64,000 bases of DNA from Muscardinus avellanarius (GCA_963383645.1 OY726571.1:24306116-24370115), one strand, 5' to 3'; positions 1 to 12,296 are shown, counted from the first letter of the stretch. The notes: generated from the sequence alone by a model not told the origin. Made by a program: numbers and translations.

Positions 1-946
1 CCATGAGCATGATGCTATACAGATATAATGGGGATCTGCAACTTTTTGCCTCAACTGACCCTTGTGACTCTGGGCATCTTTGAAATCATTAGTAAACTGA
101 ATCCAGATAAGATCTCTGATTCATCTTTAACTATTTTGGGAATATCATCTTTTGTATGGTGTCTACAGAGATGTGATCATGAGAATACAGTAAAATAATG
201 TTGACAAACTTACAGTGGAACATACAAGAAGCAATAAAGTAAATCAAGAGGTCCTTACCTGTATTAAAACTGTGCAAGATATCACCTGAAGACTAACCTA
301 GTGCTCTCAGAGTGAGTGAGTGGAGCATATAGTGAGAGGAGAGTTTCATACATGGACATTTTTCATTTTCTTCATATGTATCAATAAATATATACTTAAA
401 ACAAGGAGATGGGATGATATCAACATGTGCAAAACACTGAATTAATGTCAGTTCAATACTATCATTGGATAAATCAATATATGCTTAGTTTCATTGGCCA
501 TACTTTTACTAAATGGATTTGCATTGTTTATTGTACTTTATTAACCACAGAATAAATTATTTATTAAAAGCCTACCATAGGATAATACTATATCCTAGGC
601 ATTTGAAAACTACATTAGAACTCATTTCAACTATTATTGACCACCTAGGTGCAATTAACCTGCCATTTTGAGACAGAAAAATAAATTCTGAGGAAGAGGG
701 TGAAAATATGCATACATTTTATGTATTGATTCTATAATCCATTATTTATATATCTTTGACTCAAATTGAGCCATGTGCCACATGATGGCATTGCAGTCAA
801 CAGTGGATGGTATAAGTGATGTTGGAGCCTAAGTGTCTAGTAGGCTAATACCATCCAGGTTAGTGTAAGTACTCTTTATGAGGTTACATGATAAAATTGC
901 CTACGGACACATTTCTCAGAATGTATCCTTGCTGTTAAATAATGCC
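1..946. other. No recognised feature
   Basis: AT-rich sequence on both strands. No open frame of note, no repeat family I recognise and no RNA gene. Confidence 0.5.
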
Positions 947-1160
947 TGGCTGTCTGGCATGGTGGATCATGCCTGTGATCCCAGTCCTTGAGAGGTAAAG
1001 ACAGAGGATTGAAGGTTCGAGACCAACCTAAGCAACTTAGTGAGACTTTCAGCAATCTGAGACCTGAAACCATGTTTCAAAGCAAAAATTAATAATAAAA
1101 AAAGGCTGGGGGTGTAGATAAGAGTATGTCCCTGGGTTCAATTCCCAGTACAACATACAC
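947..1160 (+). mobile_element. B1-dID dimeric SINE, old copy
   Basis: The left part resembles B1 (GGCATGGTGGATCATGCCTG, then CCCAGT and GAGGTAAAGACAGAGG). The right part is ID-like (GGCTGGGGGTGTAG ... CTGGGTTCAATTCCCAGTAC) after an A-rich linker. It carries many substitutions and extra sequence in the linker, so it is an old copy. It sits directly upstream of a second SINE in the same orientation. Confidence 0.8.
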
Positions 1161-1163
1161 ACA

Positions 1164-1413
1164 AGCCAGGTGTGGTGGCCCACACTTGTAATACCAGCAT
1201 TCAGGAGGCTAAGACAGGAGGATCGCGGTTTGCTGACGGCCTCAGCTACTTATGCCCTTCATAACTCAGTAAGACCCTGTTTCAAAAAAAAAAAAAAAGA
1301 CTAAAATGTAGGGCTGGGAGTGTAGTTTAGAGGGACAATGCCCCTCGGTTCCATCCCCAGTACTGCAAACACACACACACACACAAAACACATACACATG
1401 CACACACACAAAC
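1164..1413 (+). mobile_element. B1-dID dimeric SINE with CA-repeat tail
   Basis: The B1-like half starts GCCAGGTGTGGTGGCCCACA and is followed by GAGGCTAAGACAGGAGGATC, a poly-A linker, an ID half (GGGCTGGGAGTGTAGTTTAG) and CCATCCCCAGTACTGC. The tail has become an interrupted (CA)n microsatellite. Only about 4 bases separate it from the preceding SINE. Confidence 0.85.
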
Positions 1414-3094
1414 ACTTATGACTGTACATATCATGGCTTTGTATTTGGTTTTTGAAATTAATTATATTCAACATGTTAAAAATTGGACAAAATGCTAATT
1501 AAATGAAATGCTAAAAACATTTTATACTAAAGTCTTTTTTTGTTGTTCTTCATTAGGGAAAGTTATAATCTCTTACTTTCATCCACAGCTTCTGAAGTAA
1601 ATTTGAGAGTGAACATTTATAAAATATGCCTTAGCCTAAGAAGTACATATAATTTTCTGTCAACTTAATAAATAGAAAATATCATTTGAAATAAGAAAGA
1701 ACTTTAAGATAAAACTTTATAATTGGTGGCATATGAAGTATAAATTATTAGAATGAGTCTCACATTGTACTGTCACAAAATACATGATTCTAAGAAAACT
1801 AGACTATGAACTGTAATGACTTTGTTGAGAAAAATTATAATGTAGTTGGTAAATAGTTGCCTACTGTGAATAAAGACACTTTTAGTGAATTAGTCATTAG
1901 GCAATGCATTATTTGAAAACATACTAAGTCTGAGCCATGGAATTTAAAAGATCTCAAGGTCTTAGAGATTTTCCAGTATGTAAAGCTATTTAAAATATAT
2001 CACCTTTATAAAGAATCCTGTAAACGAATTCTTAAATATGTTGTATTATTTAGTGTTCCATTAAAATTATATTCACTTTAATGACTATAACTTCTCCTTT
2101 ATAGTTAATAGTTTTATGCATCCTGGGTATCTTTTCTTGGATCTTTAAATATGTATTTATGGCATTGAATTGGCAATGTACATTCAGAATATCTGCCTCA
2201 AGGAACAGTTGTCCCCTGTGATGCCAGCAGTTAAGTGGAAGCAAGCAACATGTTTGCCTAAAGTAAATAAAGACAACTACTTCTTCTAAAAACCCAGTGA
2301 TGTAAAAAAGAAGGGACATAAAAAAGAAAGGACATAAAAAAGAAAGAAGGCCATTTTGGATATCATTCATGTTTCAACATTTTTTGAGTTGGGGTTAAAA
2401 CGAATAGAAAACACATAAAATAGACCACAAAATAATATTTTTCCAAAGGAGAGCATTTCTGAAGAATTTTGTTATTCTTTGCCCTTTCATTTTTTTCTCT
2501 TAATTATAGGTTCAACTAAGAAGCATGGGGAATTTAGCATTATGCATGTGTGGGAGAGTTACAGTATCAGATTTTATGTAGATTTCTTTCTTAATCTGTC
2601 TTAGCCTTACCATCAATATCCTTTATTTTTTTAATTTAATTACTCTTTACAACACTTCCTGTAACAAAGGAAACAAAATTAGAATCAGGCTTTAAAAATG
2701 TTAATAGAAGAATATGGAAAAAAATAAAATAGTTTTTCAATAAGAACTTGTAAGTAAACTGCTTCTGTTTAAAAACAAATAAAATTTATTCATGCACCAA
2801 TAATTAAAAATTTATAAAATGCCTATTATGAAATAGAAAAAGTCAATATTCTATGAAAGTAGACTTTGAAGTTTAGAATTTTACTGAGAGATTATATAAT
2901 AGATTGTCTAAGAAAAATGCTGTATCTGATGTTAAAGTGTCACAAGTAATTGGCACCTAAGGTCTCGATACATAAAGCTGCCATTGTTAACTAAGTGGAT
3001 TTTGTTTCTTTGATTATCAGTAAAAAAAAATTTATTAACAGTTTCTTATATAATATATATGTATATTTATGCTGATATTATAGAGAAAGTTGGA
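1414..3094. other. No recognised gene or repeat family
   Basis: AT-rich sequence. The only structure seen is a short tandem repeat at 2303-2350 (listed separately). A 106-residue minus-strand open frame at 2050-2370 has low complexity and no recognisable domain. Confidence 0.5.
2303..2350. repeat. Short tandem repeat, ~16-bp unit x3
   Basis: A unit of the form AAAAAAGAAAGGACAT recurs about three times with one-base length differences. A simple local slippage product. Confidence 0.75.
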
Positions 3095-3286
3095 TTTTTT
3101 TGCACTATTGGGAATTAAATCCAGGGATATGCTACTTCCCCAGCCCTATATTCTTTATTTTGAAATAGGATCTCACTAAGTTGCAGAGGGCCTCACTAAG
3201 TAGCTGAGGCTGGCTGAGAACCTGTGATCCTTCTGTCTCAGCCTCCCAAGTACTGGTATTGCAAACGTGCACTGCCACTCCTGGCT
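3095..3286 (-). mobile_element. B1-dID SINE, antisense, old type
   Basis: Read on the plus strand it shows the reverse of the ID half (GGGAATTAAATCCAGGG, then CCCCAGCCCT) followed by the reverse of the B1 half (CTCACTAAGTTGCAGAGGGC, GCTGAGGCTGGCTGAGAACC, TCAGCCTCCCAAGTACTGG). The copy is diverged. Confidence 0.85.
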
Positions 3287-3454
3287 CGGTTTGAAATTTT
3301 TCTAATTTACACTTTTAGAGTATAAAAGTAAGTTTACATAGTCATTTAAATAGGGGTAATTTCGTTAGTCTAGAAAGAAATATAGGTTGGAAAAAATAAG
3401 ATGTGTGAAGGGGGTAAATTTTTTATGTATATATGCAGTTAATATTTGTAGCAT

Positions 3455-3857
3455 TGTTATAGTTAGATATAAGCTGCCCCCTAAAGAGCTCATTTATTAA
3501 TGTTCAGAGTTGATATAGTCATGAGGACTGTACTCTCATCAGTAGATAAATCTTTTGCCAGAGATTATCTGGGTGGTAACCTAGGGCAGTGGAGTATGGC
3601 TGAGGAAAGTGGGTCCCTGGAAGTATGGCTTTAGGGATCATGCTTTTTTCTTTGAATCCCTTGCTTGATTGCTTCTTGCCTCCATGATGTGAGGAAAGGA
3701 GGCCATTTGTTCTTCTTTCTGCTTCCTACAATCATGACTTGACCTCTGGCTCATGCCAGCCTCTGAAATTTCCAAAAAAACTTTAAGCAAATAAATCATC
3801 CTTTCTCTTAGTTGTGTGGTCAGATTTATTGGGATACAGCAATGAGAATGCTAAGAC
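3455..3857 (+). repeat. 5' LTR of the MaLR element
   Basis: Starts TGTTATAGTTAGATATAAGC and ends near GAATGCTAAGAC. Homologous along its length to the block at 5230-5670, with many substitutions and small indels between the two, indicating great age. Confidence 0.7.
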
Positions 3858-5229
3858 GGAAATTGGCCCTGGAGAAGTGGGATCACTGCTATATCTAACT
3901 CTGACTATGTGCCTTGTGAGTCTTTGGAACTGGTTTGTGAGAGGAATTTCGAATAGCTAGAATATGGCTAGAAAGGTAAATGGTAGAGACTATGCTCAGG
4001 AGAGTTTTGAAGGCAAAGAAGACTCTATAGGAAAATGGAGTAAAGGCCACAGGTGTTATATCTTGACAAAGAAATTGCATTTTGACCATGTTCTGAAATA
4101 TTGTATGAGACCAAATTTTAAAATGATGGACTTATTAAACTGGCATAGAAAATCTCAAAACAGAAAAACATTCAAACAGCATTATAAATATTGATGTCTG
4201 AATTCAGTCAGTTTTAAACCAAATTTCAGGAAGGGAAAGAAAAGCAAAGATACTTCATAGACTTATAGCTTGTCCTGAAGAGTGTGTGTAAAGTTGGGAC
4301 CCAGAGAGATAGTGCCTTGAAAGAAAGAAAAATGGTTGAAGGGAGGTTGAATGTTTTGCATGGGAACAAAGAAAAGAATGTGATAAGTGCAGTTTAAACT
4401 CAAGTGTAGAACCAAGGGAACATGTCCCAGTGGTGGTGCCGATGAATGAAAAGGGCGTGGCACCTGCCAGAATTAAGACAGACCCAATGGCAATGACTGA
4501 AAAAGGAGTGACTACCTTCCTACTGGTGGCTGATTCTGTGCTCATGTAATGCTGGTTTTGCTGGGGAAATAAAAAAGGCATCATGGAGGCTTTTCCCTCA
4601 GATTTCAAAAGCAGGCCTGGGAGACCAGGTAACATCTGGCAGGTGCAGAATTCCTTCAAACAGGCACAAATTGGAAAATTTATGAAGCTGTAAAAATGAA
4701 GCCAATATTATACAAAAAAAAAAAACCTTGCAATTTAGGAACACCAGAAATGTGGAATGTCCACAAGGAAAGCCTGCAAGTTGGGAGCTATGGAGCCAGG
4801 CTGGGAAAGCAAGTACACTGGCTGTTGCTGTTAACTAGTTCACAGCAGTAGGGGTCCCAATGCTCCTTGGAGATTGCTTCTCACTGCCATGTGCTCTGGA
4901 TGCCAGAAATGGAGCCACAGGATTAAATGCCTGCCCTACTGGATTCCAATACTGGTTTTGTCCCATTCCTTATTCCTCCTCTTTGGAGTACAAATGTTTA
5001 CACTGTGCCATAGTTCACTGGATACATGTAGATTGCTTTTGATTTTGATTTTGATTTGCTTTTATAGGGGCTCATAGCCTTCAACATCCCCTCAAAGTCA
5101 GAGGAGACATTCAACTTTGGGACTTTTGAGTGAGGCTGGAAATGTTAAGATCTGGGGAACTCTTAGAGATGAACTAAATGAGTTTTGCACTCTGAAATAG
5201 GCATGAACTCTTTGGTGGCTAGGATGAAA
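3858..5229 (+). other. MaLR internal region, non-coding
   Basis: It lies between the two LTRs. Segments such as CTTTGGAACTGGTTTGTGAG near the 5' side, and the polypurine-like and GGGACTTTTGAG segments near the 3' side, fit a MaLR interior. Open frames here (64 to 134 residues) have no conserved domain and are probably chance. Confidence 0.6.
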
Positions 5230-5670
5230 TGTTATCATTAGATAATGTCCCCTCAGGGGTTTTCTTATTAATGTCCATAGCTGATATAGTTAGGTCATGA
5301 GGGTTGTAATCTTATCAGTAGACTAATCCATTGCAATAGATTATCTGAGTGGGAATTTAGGTCAGTGGAATGTGGCTTGTGAAGGTGGGTCCCAGGCTGG
5401 GGGTATGGCTTAGGGATTGTGCTTGTGTCTTTGATTCCTCTTGTTTGTTTTCTCTCTTGCTATCTTGCTTCTGGCCTCCATGATGTGAGGGACAGAGCCC
5501 ATGTGCTCTTCCTCTCTCTGCTTTCTGTGGCCAGTCTGAGCTCCAGTTCTGCATTCTGACCGCATATGAACTGAACTCTGATATCTCCAAAAATCTGTGA
5601 GCAAACAAGTCTCTCTCTAAGTTGTGTTATCAGGTTAACTGGGATATGGTAGTGTGAATTTTGATTAAGA
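5230..5670 (+). repeat. 3' LTR of the MaLR element
   Basis: Starts TGTTATCATTAGATAATGTC and ends near TTTTGATTAAGA. It is the direct-orientation partner of 3455-3857. Confidence 0.7.
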
Positions 5671-7947
5671 TCGGTGTAATCTTTTAAACTAATTATTTAT
5701 TTGTCTATACAAAGTATAAAATTAAAGATAGCATTTCAATTAATCTTAAGAAGATCTGACAACATACTTACAAATCTATCTTCTCTTATCTGAACACAAT
5801 CTAGTTATATTATAATAAGCCAACTTTAGCACCAAAGACCCTTAATGATTCCTATTGACATAAGGATACAAAAAAGTGGCATATAGCAACTTATATAGTC
5901 TTGACCTGAATAAAAGTAAGAGAAAAATGGTCCTATCTTCTAGAAGGTAATTTTTCATGGGTTTCTTATATTTTTATACATCTTAAAAGAAGCAATGACT
6001 GTAATTTTTCTGGACTATCTTTTCAAAGATTATGAGATTATGAATATAGAATAGGCTTGGAATTATAAATAGCATATTGCTTTGGTATAACAAAAATCAT
6101 GTCTCTCTCCAAGACAGAGGAAGTCAAGTTAGTGCCCATTATATTAACAAAGAGTCATGTTTCCTAAGTGGGTTTTCCTTCTTGCAATGTATTCCATTGC
6201 AATGCCTGGTGTCATCTGGTTCTTTTCTCATTGCACAATGGAAATTTGAGCTGAGGGAACTTGTATAAATAATAATATTGGCCACTTCTATTGCTGTGAG
6301 CAGCAATGTTCTTTTCCCTCTCTTACCCAGGAATCTATCTTCTGCCTGGACTTTGAAGCTATGGTGGACTAACTATTTAGCTTGCAAGTAGGATAGAGTC
6401 TCTGATCTTGGAACCCCAGCAGGTTTTTAAATTATTATCTTTTCATTTCCTTGAAGTTCATTCTGTATACTTCTATAAGATTGATATTTCTAAAGCACAT
6501 AGCCTATCTCACCACATTTCTATCAAACACTTCCAGTGTCTTCCAATTAAGCATACACTTACACAGAGGCATCAAAAGTTCCCATTATATGATTTTAGCC
6601 TCTCTTTTGTCCAATTAAATATAGATTCTCACCAAGAAATTAAAGCTTCTTATTGAATGGCTACAGCTTGCTTTTTGAATTGCATTTCTTCTTCTTTGGT
6701 CATAACCCATTTTCTCATTCCTAGGGCCTTTCACCTCTTATTTCAGATGACTAATTGTCTTTATCTTGTTTCTTTTGTCTTATTATAACACACACACTAT
6801 ATATATAAACATTTGCTCCAGAGGTGGCTGTGGGATGCCACCCAGATCCCATTTCAGGATTTCAGGATAGAGAGACTTATTCCAAGAGTTGCTTGGGGTC
6901 CTCTCAGCAGACAGCCCTCCAATGAATCTATTCTGGCATTTGCCCTTTGAAAATGCCAAGCTTCATTGCCCAAGACCATGTCCCTTAAAGAGGCAACCAA
7001 CATTAACTGGCTGGTCAATAAAAGGATAGTAAGACTCAATACTCTATCCAAAACTTTAGACCCTCTGAAGGCCATTCCAGCTTCAGACCTCCCCTAGTAG
7101 TTAATATCTCAATCACAGCTCCATTTATTTTCTTTCTTTTTAATATACTTCCTGCAGACAATACCTGTGTCAGTCTATTATTTAATTATTGAAGAAATTA
7201 AAAGGGTAGAAATGAAGGCCAAGAAAATAAGTTTCAGTACAGAGGAAATGTAAATGTTTAAGTTCTTTCTTTTTGGTAACAAATTAGGTAATTTAGCTTT
7301 TGGTTTATCAGAAGTTTGTATTAAGCATGGAACATCGGCAAAGTTTTAATATGTGGCATTATTTCTACATAGTTAAAATATAAATACCATATTTATTAAT
7401 ATACTTCTGTTCTCAGCATTCCCATTCCAAAGTCTACTAGTCATCAAGCTAACTTTTGATGGAGGTCTAGGAGTACTGCTTTGCCATCAGAACTAAATTT
7501 TGTACTTGACCGTGAGGTTCTAGAGAAATTTAGAGAAGACAGCCCACTAACTTATGAAATTTCACAAATTGATTTTTAAAATTTTCTTTAAGGCCCAGAA
7601 TACTAAGTATAATATAAATTTATAATTGAGACATTTAAAACAAGAAAAATATTCCTCATATATTTTTCTATTAAAAAAAAGTATTCTATTTGGCTTTGTT
7701 CCAAACAAAACTTTCCCACTAACTAGTGAAGAGTTCTTGAGTATGTCTTTGTAAAGTGTATAGTTTGATGTGCTGTCCTATTAAAACAAAGTTTCCCAAA
7801 CAATATTAATAATTTTGGACTGGTTTATAGGTTTTTGTAAAGCAGTTCCTTGAATGCATTGATTCTGGTCTTTTTCTTAACATTTTATATTTGAATGTTA
7901 TAAAACAGTAAAAATTTTATACATAACAAAAAATAAAAAAGTATTGG
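5671..7947. other. No recognised gene or repeat family
   Basis: AT-rich. Open frames of 62 to 82 residues (6077-6268, 6408-6656, 6854-7075) show no known domain and no codon-structure clue. Short (AC)/(AT) run near 6788-6808. Confidence 0.45.
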
Positions 7948-8405
7948 TATTATGGTTTGGATCTGGAATGTTTCCCAAAGACAAACATGTTGAAGGCTTG
8001 TTCTCCAATGTAGCAAAGTTCGGGGCGAGGCTTTGCAGAAGTGCATGGACCATAGGGGCTCTGACCACTATGGACCACTTATGGACCAGCTTATGGACCA
8101 CTGGGAAGTACAGGAGGTGAAATCTAGTTGGAAGCCTTTGGTCTTTGTGGGTACACCTTGGAGACTATCTTGCCCTTGGTCCTTCCCTCTTTCTCTCTGC
8201 TTCCTTGTTGCCAAGAGGTAAGCAACTCTGCTCCACTATGCACTCTCTGTCATGACACTCTGCCTCACCACGAGACGACAGCAAGGGAGCCAGCAGAGCA
8301 TGAACTGAAATCCTACCACTGTGGGCCCAAACAAAAATCTCTGCTTGCTCCTCCAAGTTATTGTTTTCAGTATTTTATCATATTGATGCAAAGCTGGCTA
8401 ACACA
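7948..8405 (+). mobile_element. Solo LTR, MaLR-like
   Basis: Begins near TATTATGGTTTGGATCTGG and ends GCTGGCTAACACA, the start and end seen in MaLR LTRs (TATGGTTTGG ... CTAACACA). Internal hallmarks are GTTGAAGGCTTG, a CT-rich CCCTCTTTCTCTCTGC segment, and CATGAACTGAAATCC before GGCCCAAACAAAAATC. A local duplication of TATGGACCA occurs three times around 8070-8100. No partner LTR or interior is adjacent, so this is a solo LTR. Confidence 0.7.
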
Positions 8406-8792
8406 ATTTGGTAAAAAGCTATATCACAACTTATTTGCCTTAGCACACTAGTTCTACTATTTTTCATAATCATATGTGTTAGTGTTTGTGTATTTGTTAG
8501 GATGACTGGTTTTATGGTTTGGGATAGTTCTAGCAAATTGCTGATAATGGTCTAACTCACTTATGGGAATACTTGGACTTTTTGACACATGGTGATTGCT
8601 CAGGCATTACTATAAGCTGGTAGTAGTGCCCGGGCAATAGGCATTAATTCCCAGCAATAGGATTAATTGTCTGATCATTTTTTCAGCCTATGTTTGTGTC
8701 ATGTTTATTAGTATCTCAATATTTAAAGCAATATACATGACTAAGTCAATTTTAAGAAATCATTTTGGACCATTGATTAATACTATTAAACT
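8406..8792. other. No recognised feature
   Basis: AT-rich spacer between a solo LTR and a SINE. Nothing identified. Confidence 0.5.
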
Positions 8793-8801
8793 GCCAAGTA
8801 G

Positions 8802-8929
8802 CTCTGGGCGTGGTGGCGCTGTTTCCACATAAAAAAAGTTAAAAATAGGTCTGGGAGTGTAGCCCGTGGGAGTGTAGCCCAGAGGTAGAAGGGCTTCCAG
8901 GAACCCCAGTACCACCAAAAAAAAAAAAA
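8802..8929 (+). mobile_element. B1-dID SINE, young type, internally deleted
   Basis: The B1 start CTGGGCGTGGTGGCG jumps directly to CTGTTTCCACATAAAAAAAG, so about 100 bp of the B1 half is missing. In the ID half the segment GGGAGTGTAGCCC is duplicated in tandem. It ends GGAACCCCAGTACCACC plus poly-A. Flanks match as a target-site duplication: GCCAAGTAG at 8793-8801 and GCCAAATAG at 8930-8938. Confidence 0.85.
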
Positions 8930-9012
8930 GCCAAATAGAACAAAACTCTATTTTTACCACATGTATTTTTGTTTGATACATATGTGTGTATATGCATATA
9001 TATATATATATT

Positions 9013-9230
9013 TGTTTTTTTTTTATTTTGCAGTTCTGGGAATGGAACCCAGGGGCATTCTACCTCTGAGCTACACCCCCAGCCCTCTTTTTTATTTTAT
9101 ATTTTGAAACAGGGTCTCACTGAGTTGCAAAGGGCCTCACTTAAATAGCTGAGGCTGTCTGTGAACCCGGATCCTCCTGTTTCAGCCTCCCAAATGTTGG
9201 GATTACAACCATGCGCCACCACGCCCACCT
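9013..9230 (-). mobile_element. B1-dID SINE, antisense
   Basis: A poly-T start is followed by GGGAATGGAACCCAGGGGCA, GAGCTACACCCCCAGCCCTC, CAGGGTCTCACTGAGTTGCA and CATGCGCCACCACGCCC. It is full length and moderately diverged. A short (TA)n run at 8995-9012 abuts its A-tail side. Confidence 0.9.
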
Positions 9231-10236
9231 TACGTATATGTATTTGAATACACATATATTCCCAATGCATATATGCATGTATGTATAATATATTAATATT
9301 TTAAATTATTACCATATATTATATTGTTTTCTTCTGTGTATGTAAGAATATAAAATATGGCAGTTATATGTTTAAATCCCATTATTAAATCATCCCTCTG
9401 TCTTATTAATATTGTTCTTAATCCCTTTAGTAGAAAACATTTTTCTTATTTTTCAATATTATGTCGTTACAGGATGTGTTTATTGAGTTTTCTTTTAGAT
9501 CTTTTAAAGTAGACTTTTTTTATAATTTTGGTGGGTTTTGTGTTAATTAACCCATGCATCCTAAAATTTTTAATATCTATAAAGTTTTGACCAGCAGAAT
9601 ACATGGATAGTTGATAATTTTTTCAGTAGGTATATTTAAACATTTTTTGTTTGTTCATTATTAAAAATTGAACCAATTCCAGCTACCACTACCAATGAAA
9701 CCAAGCCCGCCATAGCAGCTGAAGGCAACCATTTATTACACACACTTCATTTGAGTCTCTTATTAATGCTGACATCTGTTCAAGCCTTAATTACCACATT
9801 ACCACAACTGGTCCCTTGTCACATTTTTCCTAATTCACTGTAGCATGAACACAAAAGGGAAAAATACATTCCCAGGTAATGGTAAGGCTGTTTATAAATG
9901 AGGTGCATTTAAAGGATGATATGTTGCACATGGGACACATGCTATTTATTTCTGAATTTTAACGTTGCCTTTTCACAAAAAGTTTTACAGTGTCAAATTA
10001 TAAAATATTCTAAAACTGATTCTTAAAACTTAGTGTGTCTTAGTACACAGTTACATAAAATAATACTTTAATTTTGTATTTAAGTAAGGTAATTAATAAA
10101 ATTTTCCTTCATTTGATTTGAGTTATATTTCATTTTCAATTGGAAATGAATGAAAAGTCACTTAATTTTTGGAAGAAGCTTTCATTTTTATCAGCAACAT
10201 AATTATATAATATAATATGACTTCTTCAATAATGCT
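9231..10236. other. No recognised feature
   Basis: AT-rich sequence; no repeat family or gene recognised. Confidence 0.5.
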
Positions 10237-10251
10237 TTCTTAGTGAAGTTT

Positions 10252-10259
10252 ATGTGTGT

Positions 10260-10308
<49 letters not shown>

Positions 10309-10496
10309 GGAGATAGAACCCAGGGGCATTCTACCTCTGAGCTACATCCCCAGACATATTTTTTATTCTTTATTTTGAAATAGAGTCTCACTAAGTTGCA
10401 GAGCACCTAAGTAGCTGAGGCCGGCCCTGAATCTGTGATCCTCTTGTCTCAGTCTCCCACGTACTGGGATTATAAGCATGCTCTACCATGCCTGGC
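10252..10496 (-). mobile_element. B1-dID SINE, antisense, with GT/CA microsatellite tail
   Basis: The tail is a pure (GT)n tract of about 45 bp at 10258-10304 (CA on the element's own strand). It is followed by GGAGATAGAACCCAGGGGCA, GAGCTACATCCCCAGAC, CTCACTAAGTTGCAGAGC and CATGCTCTACCATGCCTGGC. Perfect 15-bp TSD TTCTTAGTGAAGTTT at 10237-10251 and 10497-10511. Confidence 0.93.
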
Positions 10497-10511
10497 TTCT
10501 TAGTGAAGTTT

Positions 10512-11387
10512 TAAAAATAGCACTCATAATCTCTCATTGCAATGTTACTTATTTTTAATAGGTTTTATAATATCACATGAGTCCATTACTACCACTGACT
10601 TTTTCTAGTGACTGATTAACTTATTTATATACTATAAAAATGGAAACTGTGTGGAAAATTCCCACCGTAATCACTGATTCTACCTGCAACATGTGGTGAT
10701 AACAATAACCGTGAAATAGTAAGGAGTCTGCAACTATTATGCTTAAATTATTCTATTTGTTATTCTCTTTTTGTCAGTATTATTATCATTATCTCCTTGA
10801 GGAAGAATGAAACTTAGAAAATAACTTTCCAAAACTCATAATTGTAGTAGAAAGTGAAGCTAGGATTGGCGCCCAGAATTTCTGGCTCCAAAATATGTCC
10901 TCTTGATTATTATGCTATACTATACTTATCATAATGGCTCTACCCCAAAGTATAATTGTTATTTGGCTACTATGTAATCATCTCTAACTCTATTATTGAC
11001 TGTTCTAAAAAAACTAAAACTTAGTAACCTTTCCTTTAGAAGAGAGAAGACATTCATAGGTGACACTATTCACATTAATTATATAAGCAGTATACAAGAA
11101 ATTATGCTGAATTTTTGTCCTGAAAATGTGTTCATGAGTATTGTCCAAACTTCAGCTAGTTTTCATTAAATTGCAACTTGGAAAACATTCTAGAAAAAAG
11201 GAAAATTAAAAGAAAGTCATCTTGGGTGGATAAAAGAGCAAGGGCCAGACCTGAAGAGGAGGAGGAGCAGTTGAAAATCAAGCACTGAAGGACCCTTGGC
11301 AAGAAGCCTTACTCCACTCTAAGTGATGCATTTTCAGTACTGAAAGTTCAAGGATAGAAAAATATTATTAGTAGCCATAATTATTAT
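10512..11387. other. No recognised feature
   Basis: AT-rich, no convincing open frame or repeat family. Confidence 0.5.
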
Positions 11388-11765
11388 ATTAGTCAGTTTT
11401 CCATGACTATATAAAATACCTTGGATAATAAACTTACAAAGAGAAAAGGTTTATTTGGGCTTATAATTAAAGAGGCTTCAGTCCATGACTGACTGACCCT
11501 ATCGCTATAAGCCTGTGGTGAGACAGCCCATCGTGACCAAAGTACGTGAAGGAACAAAGCTACTTACATCATGGCCATGACGGGAAAGGGAGAAGGAGAA
11601 AGTATCCAGAAACTCCATTTCCCTTTAAGGGTATGTCCCCAGTGTCCTAGAACTCACATAGTAAGCCCAGTCTCTTAAAGTTCCCACACCTTCCAATTAC
11701 AGCATGGGCTGGAAACCAGGCCTTTCATGCATGGGCCATTGGGTGTCACTTACGCAAAACACAGT
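11388..11765 (-). mobile_element. Solo LTR, MaLR-like, antisense
   Basis: On the plus strand it begins TTAGTCAGTTTTCCATGACT and continues AAAGGTTTATTTGGGC, TTCAGTCCATGACTGA and GGAACAAAGCTACTTACATC to GGCCATTGGGTGTCACTTA. This order is the reverse complement of MST/THE1-like MaLR LTRs. Confidence 0.75.
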
Positions 11766-11994
11766 GGTTATCATTCTTTAGGTAACTTTTTTTAGAAAAT
11801 AGTTCAGATTATCAAAGTTTTGAATTATTTGCAGACTAAGTGAAGTAATAATTTGTCCATTGACTTAATGTACAAAATGTATGTGGAATCAATATGGAAT
11901 ATTTTTAACAAACACAGTAAAATAGGCTTCATAGAAAATAAGTATCATTTACATTTATGAATTGCTCATAGGAGATGTCAAAATAGAGGTGAAA

Positions 11995-12053
11995 GGGCTG
12001 GGGTAGAGGTCCTTGGTAGAATTTCCCTGGGTTCAATCTCCAGTTAAAAAAAA
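11995..12053 (+). mobile_element. Solitary ID-type SINE
   Basis: GGCTGGGGTAGAGGTCCTTGG followed by CCTGGGTTCAATCTCCAGTT and an A-rich tail. There is no B1 half upstream, so it is a monomeric or 5'-truncated ID element. Confidence 0.75.
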
Positions 12054-12119
12054 AGTAAAGAAAAAGAAAGATAAAACAGTAAAAAGAAGGCCAGAGTACA
12101 TGTAATAAGATTAAATCTT

Positions 12120-12121
<2 letters not shown>

Positions 12122-12168
<47 letters not shown>
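12122..12168. repeat. (CA)n microsatellite
   Basis: About 47 bp of CA with one CAAACA interruption. It lies 70 bp past the ID element's A-rich tail. Confidence 0.95.
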
Positions 12169-12296
12169 TTTAAATGTAGTGTTGGTCAAGTAGGGCTAGG
12201 TAGTTCTGGCATAAAAATGTCAATGCTTCAGTTATTTTGTAAATCAAAAACAATTTCTTATTTACACAAAATCATTTCCAGGCTATGACTCAGCAA

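Larger units (their letters stand above)
3455..5670 (+). mobile_element. Nearly full-length MaLR (ERVL-MaLR) element
   Basis: Two related sequences of 403 and 441 bp in direct orientation (3455-3857 and 5230-5670) flank about 1.37 kb. Both LTR-like blocks share TGTTAT starts, GTGGGTCCC, a GTATGGCTTAGGGAT-like segment, CTCCATGATGTGAGG and a TTAAGTTGTGT..CAGG-like end region. The interior begins with GGAAATTGGCCC just after the 5' LTR, where MaLR elements usually have a primer-binding-like GAAATTGG. Near the 3' LTR it has TTGCTTTTGATTTTGATTTG and TTTGGGACTTTTGAGTGAGG, which match my memory of MaLR interiors. No pol or gag frame is present, as expected for this non-autonomous family. No matching 5-bp flank duplication remains, so it is an ancient insertion. 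Exact subfamily not determined. Confidence 0.7.

Noticed and set aside
4255..4659. 134-residue minus-strand open frame as a possible gene
   Set aside because: It lies inside the interior of the MaLR element, has no recognisable domain and no supporting promoter or splice context.
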